From the NCBI GenBank assembly GCA_947630635.1, contig CANRIJ010000064.1:1-8542 (forward strand): a DNA stretch of 8,542 nucleotides, read 5' to 3'. The DNA comes from an uncultured Spirochaetaceae bacterium. Its GTDB lineage: Bacteria; Spirochaetota; Spirochaetia; Sphaerochaetales; Sphaerochaetaceae. Positions 6,787 to 8,542 of this stretch are shown here, in pieces (position 1 is the first letter of the stretch; each line of letters opens with the position of its first letter). A program made the position numbers and the translations under genes. The notes beneath the pieces were generated by a model, which had not been told where the DNA came from, searched no databases, and saw nothing but the letters and a program-made list of their open reading frames with translations.

Positions 6787-6842
6787 TCTTGGGTAAGATC
6801 CAAAACAGATTCACAACTTTAAGTTTCACGTGAAACCCAAGA
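6787..6842. repeat. 8-bp inverted repeat flanking parS site 2
   Basis: TCTTGGGT at 6787-6794 and its exact complement ACCCAAGA at 6835-6842 enclose most of parS site 2, and the right arm overlaps its last bases. The 40-nt loop makes a simple hairpin unlikely. Chance is possible. Confidence 0.4.
6823..6836. other. parS: parS centromere site 2 (14-bp core)
   Basis: GTTTCACGTGAAAC repeats the full 14-bp palindromic core of parS. Only the outermost bases (A at 6822, C at 6837) differ from the 16-bp consensus. It begins 151 bp after the corresponding core base of site 1, in the same AT-rich intergenic region. Confidence 0.92.
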
Positions 6843-7000
6843 AACCAAATCGAAATCAAATTGTCAATTTTGAAACAAAAAACCTAAAATAGGAGCGCTA
6901 TTTAATGTTTTTTAAGGAAAAATACTATTTATAGTAACATCTTAATTTGGCATTTCTTTTTATTTTTGTACTATCTAATAGGATTAAAAGTAGGCATAAT

Positions 7001-7023
7001 AAAAGCCCCTTTAAAAAGGGGCT
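7001..7023 (-). terminator. Intrinsic terminator of gyrA
   Basis: Read on the minus strand, AGCCCCTT pairs with AAGGGGCT (7023-7016 and 7011-7004) around a 4-nt loop, followed by TTTTATT. It lies 16 bp past the gyrA stop. There is no T run on the plus-strand side, so it acts for gyrA only. Confidence 0.85.
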
Positions 7024-7039
7024 CTAAAACTGTAAAAGG

Positions 7040-8542
7040 CTACTCTTCTGTGTCTAGCTCGACACTCTGGGTCTCTGCATCTTCCTGGTAGTCAATAACA
7101 GAGAATGCCTGTATTCTATCGGTCTCTCTATTCTTGTTTTCCTTGAATCTTGCAACAATAACGCCACTCGCGCCTCTGCCCATAGTTCTGATGTCTCTTA
7201 CATGTATCCTGATAACCTGTCCATTCTGGGTCATGAATATAACATCTTTCTCATCATCGACAGAGACAGCATTGACAAGCTCGTCGCCTTCCTTCAGGTT
7301 ATAGATTCGCTGACCCATAGTATTTCTTCCATGAGATTGGAAGAGGTCGAAATCGACTCTCTTTCCCCTGCCACCAGCAGTTGCAAGGAAGATATCCTTT
7401 CCCTCTTCGACCTTCACAACTCCGATGATCTCGTCATCTCCCAAAAGCTTCATGGACTTGACGCCGTGCGTTGCCCTTCCCATGAGCCTTATGTCCTTGA
7501 CTTTGGTTCTAAGGCCCTTGCCGCTCTTTGTGATAAGCATTACCTCGTCCTCATCACCAACAAATATTGACTTAACCAGCTCATCGTCATCATCAAGCAC
7601 GATTGCGATTATTCCCTTGGCCTTGGCGTTGATAAAGTCTTTCTGCCTTACCCTCTTGCTTATTCCCTTCTTGGTAACCATGAGAAGAGACCTCTCATCC
7701 TCGAATTCCTTGAAGGTCATGATTGTAGTAGGGACCTCGCCCTCCTCAACGCCGATTATAGACTTGAGAACAACAGAGCCTCTCGCGGATTTAGATCCCT
7801 CTGGGATATCAAAGGCTCTGATATAGTAGCCCTTGCCAACATTTCTTGAGTCTATATTCTCCTCATTCTTTTTCTTCAAGGCAGTGACAATAAAGACAAT
7901 ATCGTGGGAATTGCAGGTGATTATCTCATCTGCCTCGTCTCCATCAACGTGCTTTGCGCCTCTTACTCCCTTTCCGCCTCTGTTCTGTGCCTTGTACTCC
8001 TCAGCTGGAAGCCTCTTTGCAAAGCCCTTTCTGGAGATACTGATTACAACGTCCTCTTTTTTGATAAAGTCCTCTGGATTGGCATTGTCAAGCTCTCTTT
8101 CAATGATCTCGGTCCTTCTCTTGTCGCCATAGGTCTCTCCGATTTCGATTATCTCCTTCTTGACGACCTTGAGAACATTCTCCCTTGAGGAGAGAATCTT
8201 CTCGTACTCCCTGATTCTCTCCTCAATCTCCTTGAGCTCTGCGAGTATCTTCTCAGTCTCAAGGTGCGAGAGTCTTCCAAGCCTCATCTTGATTATTGCA
8301 TCGGACTGGATTGAATCAAGCGAGAAGCGCTCCTCGAGCTCCTTAGCGGCAACCTGCTCGTCCTGGGCTTCCTTGATGATCCTGATTACCTCATCAATGT
8401 TATCGAGTCCTATCTTCAGACCAAGAAGTATGTGCTCCCTCTCTTTTGCCTTTGAGAGGTCATATCTTGTTCTTCTCTCAATGACCTCCTCTCGGTGGTC
8501 GATGTAGACCTGAAGCATCTCTCTGAGGGTAAAGAGCTTTGG
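7040..8542 (-). CDS. gyrA: DNA gyrase subunit A, C-terminal 500 residues (5' end beyond window)
   Basis: GyrA is the breakage-reunion subunit of the A2B2 gyrase that introduces negative supercoils. The fragment enters at PKLFTLREMLQVYIDHREEV, the end of the tower and start of the coiled-coil region. It continues through YDLSKAKEREHILLGLKIGL and the exit-gate segment AIIKMRLGRLSHLETEKI. The C-terminal beta-pinwheel begins at about fragment residue 160. It contains QNRGGKG (186-192), matching the GyrA box Q-x-R-G-G-K-G, which separates gyrase from topoisomerase IV ParC. Repeated blade motifs follow (for example GYYIRAFDIP and KGLRTKVKDIRLMGRATHGV), then an acidic tail ending ELDTEE. By comparison with other GyrA proteins about 350-370 residues, including the catalytic tyrosine, lie beyond the right edge. 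The gene ends in its own terminator. Confidence 0.96.
   Translation of the reverse strand, partial: PKLFTLREMLQVYIDHREEVIERRTRYDLSKAKEREHILLGLKIGLDNIDEVIRIIKEAQDEQVAAKELEERFSLDSIQSDAIIKMRLGRLSHLETEKILAELKEIEERIREYEKILSSRENVLKVVKKEIIEIGETYGDKRRTEIIERELDNANPEDFIKKEDVVISISRKGFAKRLPAEEYKAQNRGGKGVRGAKHVDGDEADEIITCNSHDIVFIVTALKKKNEENIDSRNVGKGYYIRAFDIPEGSKSARGSVVLKSIIGVEEGEVPTTIMTFKEFEDERSLLMVTKKGISKRVRQKDFINAKAKGIIAIVLDDDDELVKSIFVGDEDEVMLITKSGKGLRTKVKDIRLMGRATHGVKSMKLLGDDEIIGVVKVEEGKDIFLATAGGRGKRVDFDLFQSHGRNTMGQRIYNLKEGDELVNAVSVDDEKDVIFMTQNGQVIRIHVRDIRTMGRGASGVIVARFKENKNRETDRIQAFSVIDYQEDAETQSVELDTEE

Larger units (their letters stand above)
6688..7000. other. Gene-free AT-rich region between the convergent nifU-like and gyrA genes
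   Basis: This ~310-bp stretch contains parS site 2 and no gene that I can support. Base composition is very AT-rich: about 85% A+T over 6721-6780 and 82% over 6901-6960 by hand count. I looked for DnaA boxes and found none convincing (best: agattcaca near 6817-6825, 7 of 9 to TTATNCACA). A promoter-like pair (TTGTCA 6861-6866, TAAAAT 6885-6890) and a nine-codon frame at 6905-6934 (MFFKEKYYL, with AGGAG at 6891-6895) are present but may be chance. Confidence 0.6.

Noticed and set aside
6690..7000. Replication origin (oriC) in the AT-rich gap
   Set aside because: The composition fits an unwinding region, but I found no DnaA box cluster and no dnaA gene adjacent. parS explains the conserved-looking motifs.
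7202..8507. Several 94-133 aa plus-strand frames across gyrA
   Set aside because: They are antisense shadows of gyrA with low-complexity, serine- and leucine-rich composition and no domain similarity.
1..8542. CRISPR arrays, tRNA or rRNA genes, insertion sequences, toxin-antitoxin pairs
   Set aside because: No repeat-spacer pattern, cloverleaf or rRNA sequence, transposase, or paired small genes were seen on either strand.

Overview
The window most resembles the chromosome of a host- or gut-associated spirochete (Treponema-like). This assignment is an inference. It rests on a cyclophilin-FKBP fusion of the type known from Treponema denticola, on parAB and gyrA lying together, and on the overall gene style. 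The main sequence is moderately AT-rich with uninterrupted genes. The first ~110 bases are different: about 65% G+C, and probably not from the same molecule.

Layout, left to right. Positions 1-111 encode the first ~37 residues of a high-GC FabF (3-oxoacyl-ACP synthase II) and then stop abruptly. From about 102 to 872, on the minus strand, lie two short-chain chromate-transporter (ChrA) genes. Both are frameshifted, and chrA2 is cut off at the FabF junction. Every frame break can be repaired by adding single bases inside short homopolymer runs, which points to a poor-quality, chimeric contig end rather than true gene decay. From 865 to 6295 a tight minus-strand gene train reads, in transcription order, parA, parB, cyclophilin-FKBP PPIase, radA, MATE efflux pump, chrA1, chrA2, with gaps or overlaps of -8 to 25 bp. 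Transcribed the other way from parA is a 75-aa NifU-type Fe-S scaffold gene with its own terminator.

Between that gene and the convergent gyrA end is a ~415-bp intergenic region, roughly 80% A+T over much of its length. It holds two parS centromere sites (a perfect 16-mer at 6672-6687 and a 14-bp core at 6823-6836) and is bounded on both sides by intrinsic terminators. The right edge (7040-8542, minus) is the C-terminal 500 residues of DNA gyrase subunit A.

How the genes fit together: ParA, ParB and the two parS sites form a complete chromosome-segregation system. Its closeness to gyrA suggests an origin-proximal location. RadA (recombination), the PPIase (folding) and the efflux genes appear to be co-transcribed passengers. 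I see no mobile element, CRISPR array, RNA gene or clearly new system. The points most worth checking are the parS island, the dual immunophilin and the chimeric, frameshifted left end.
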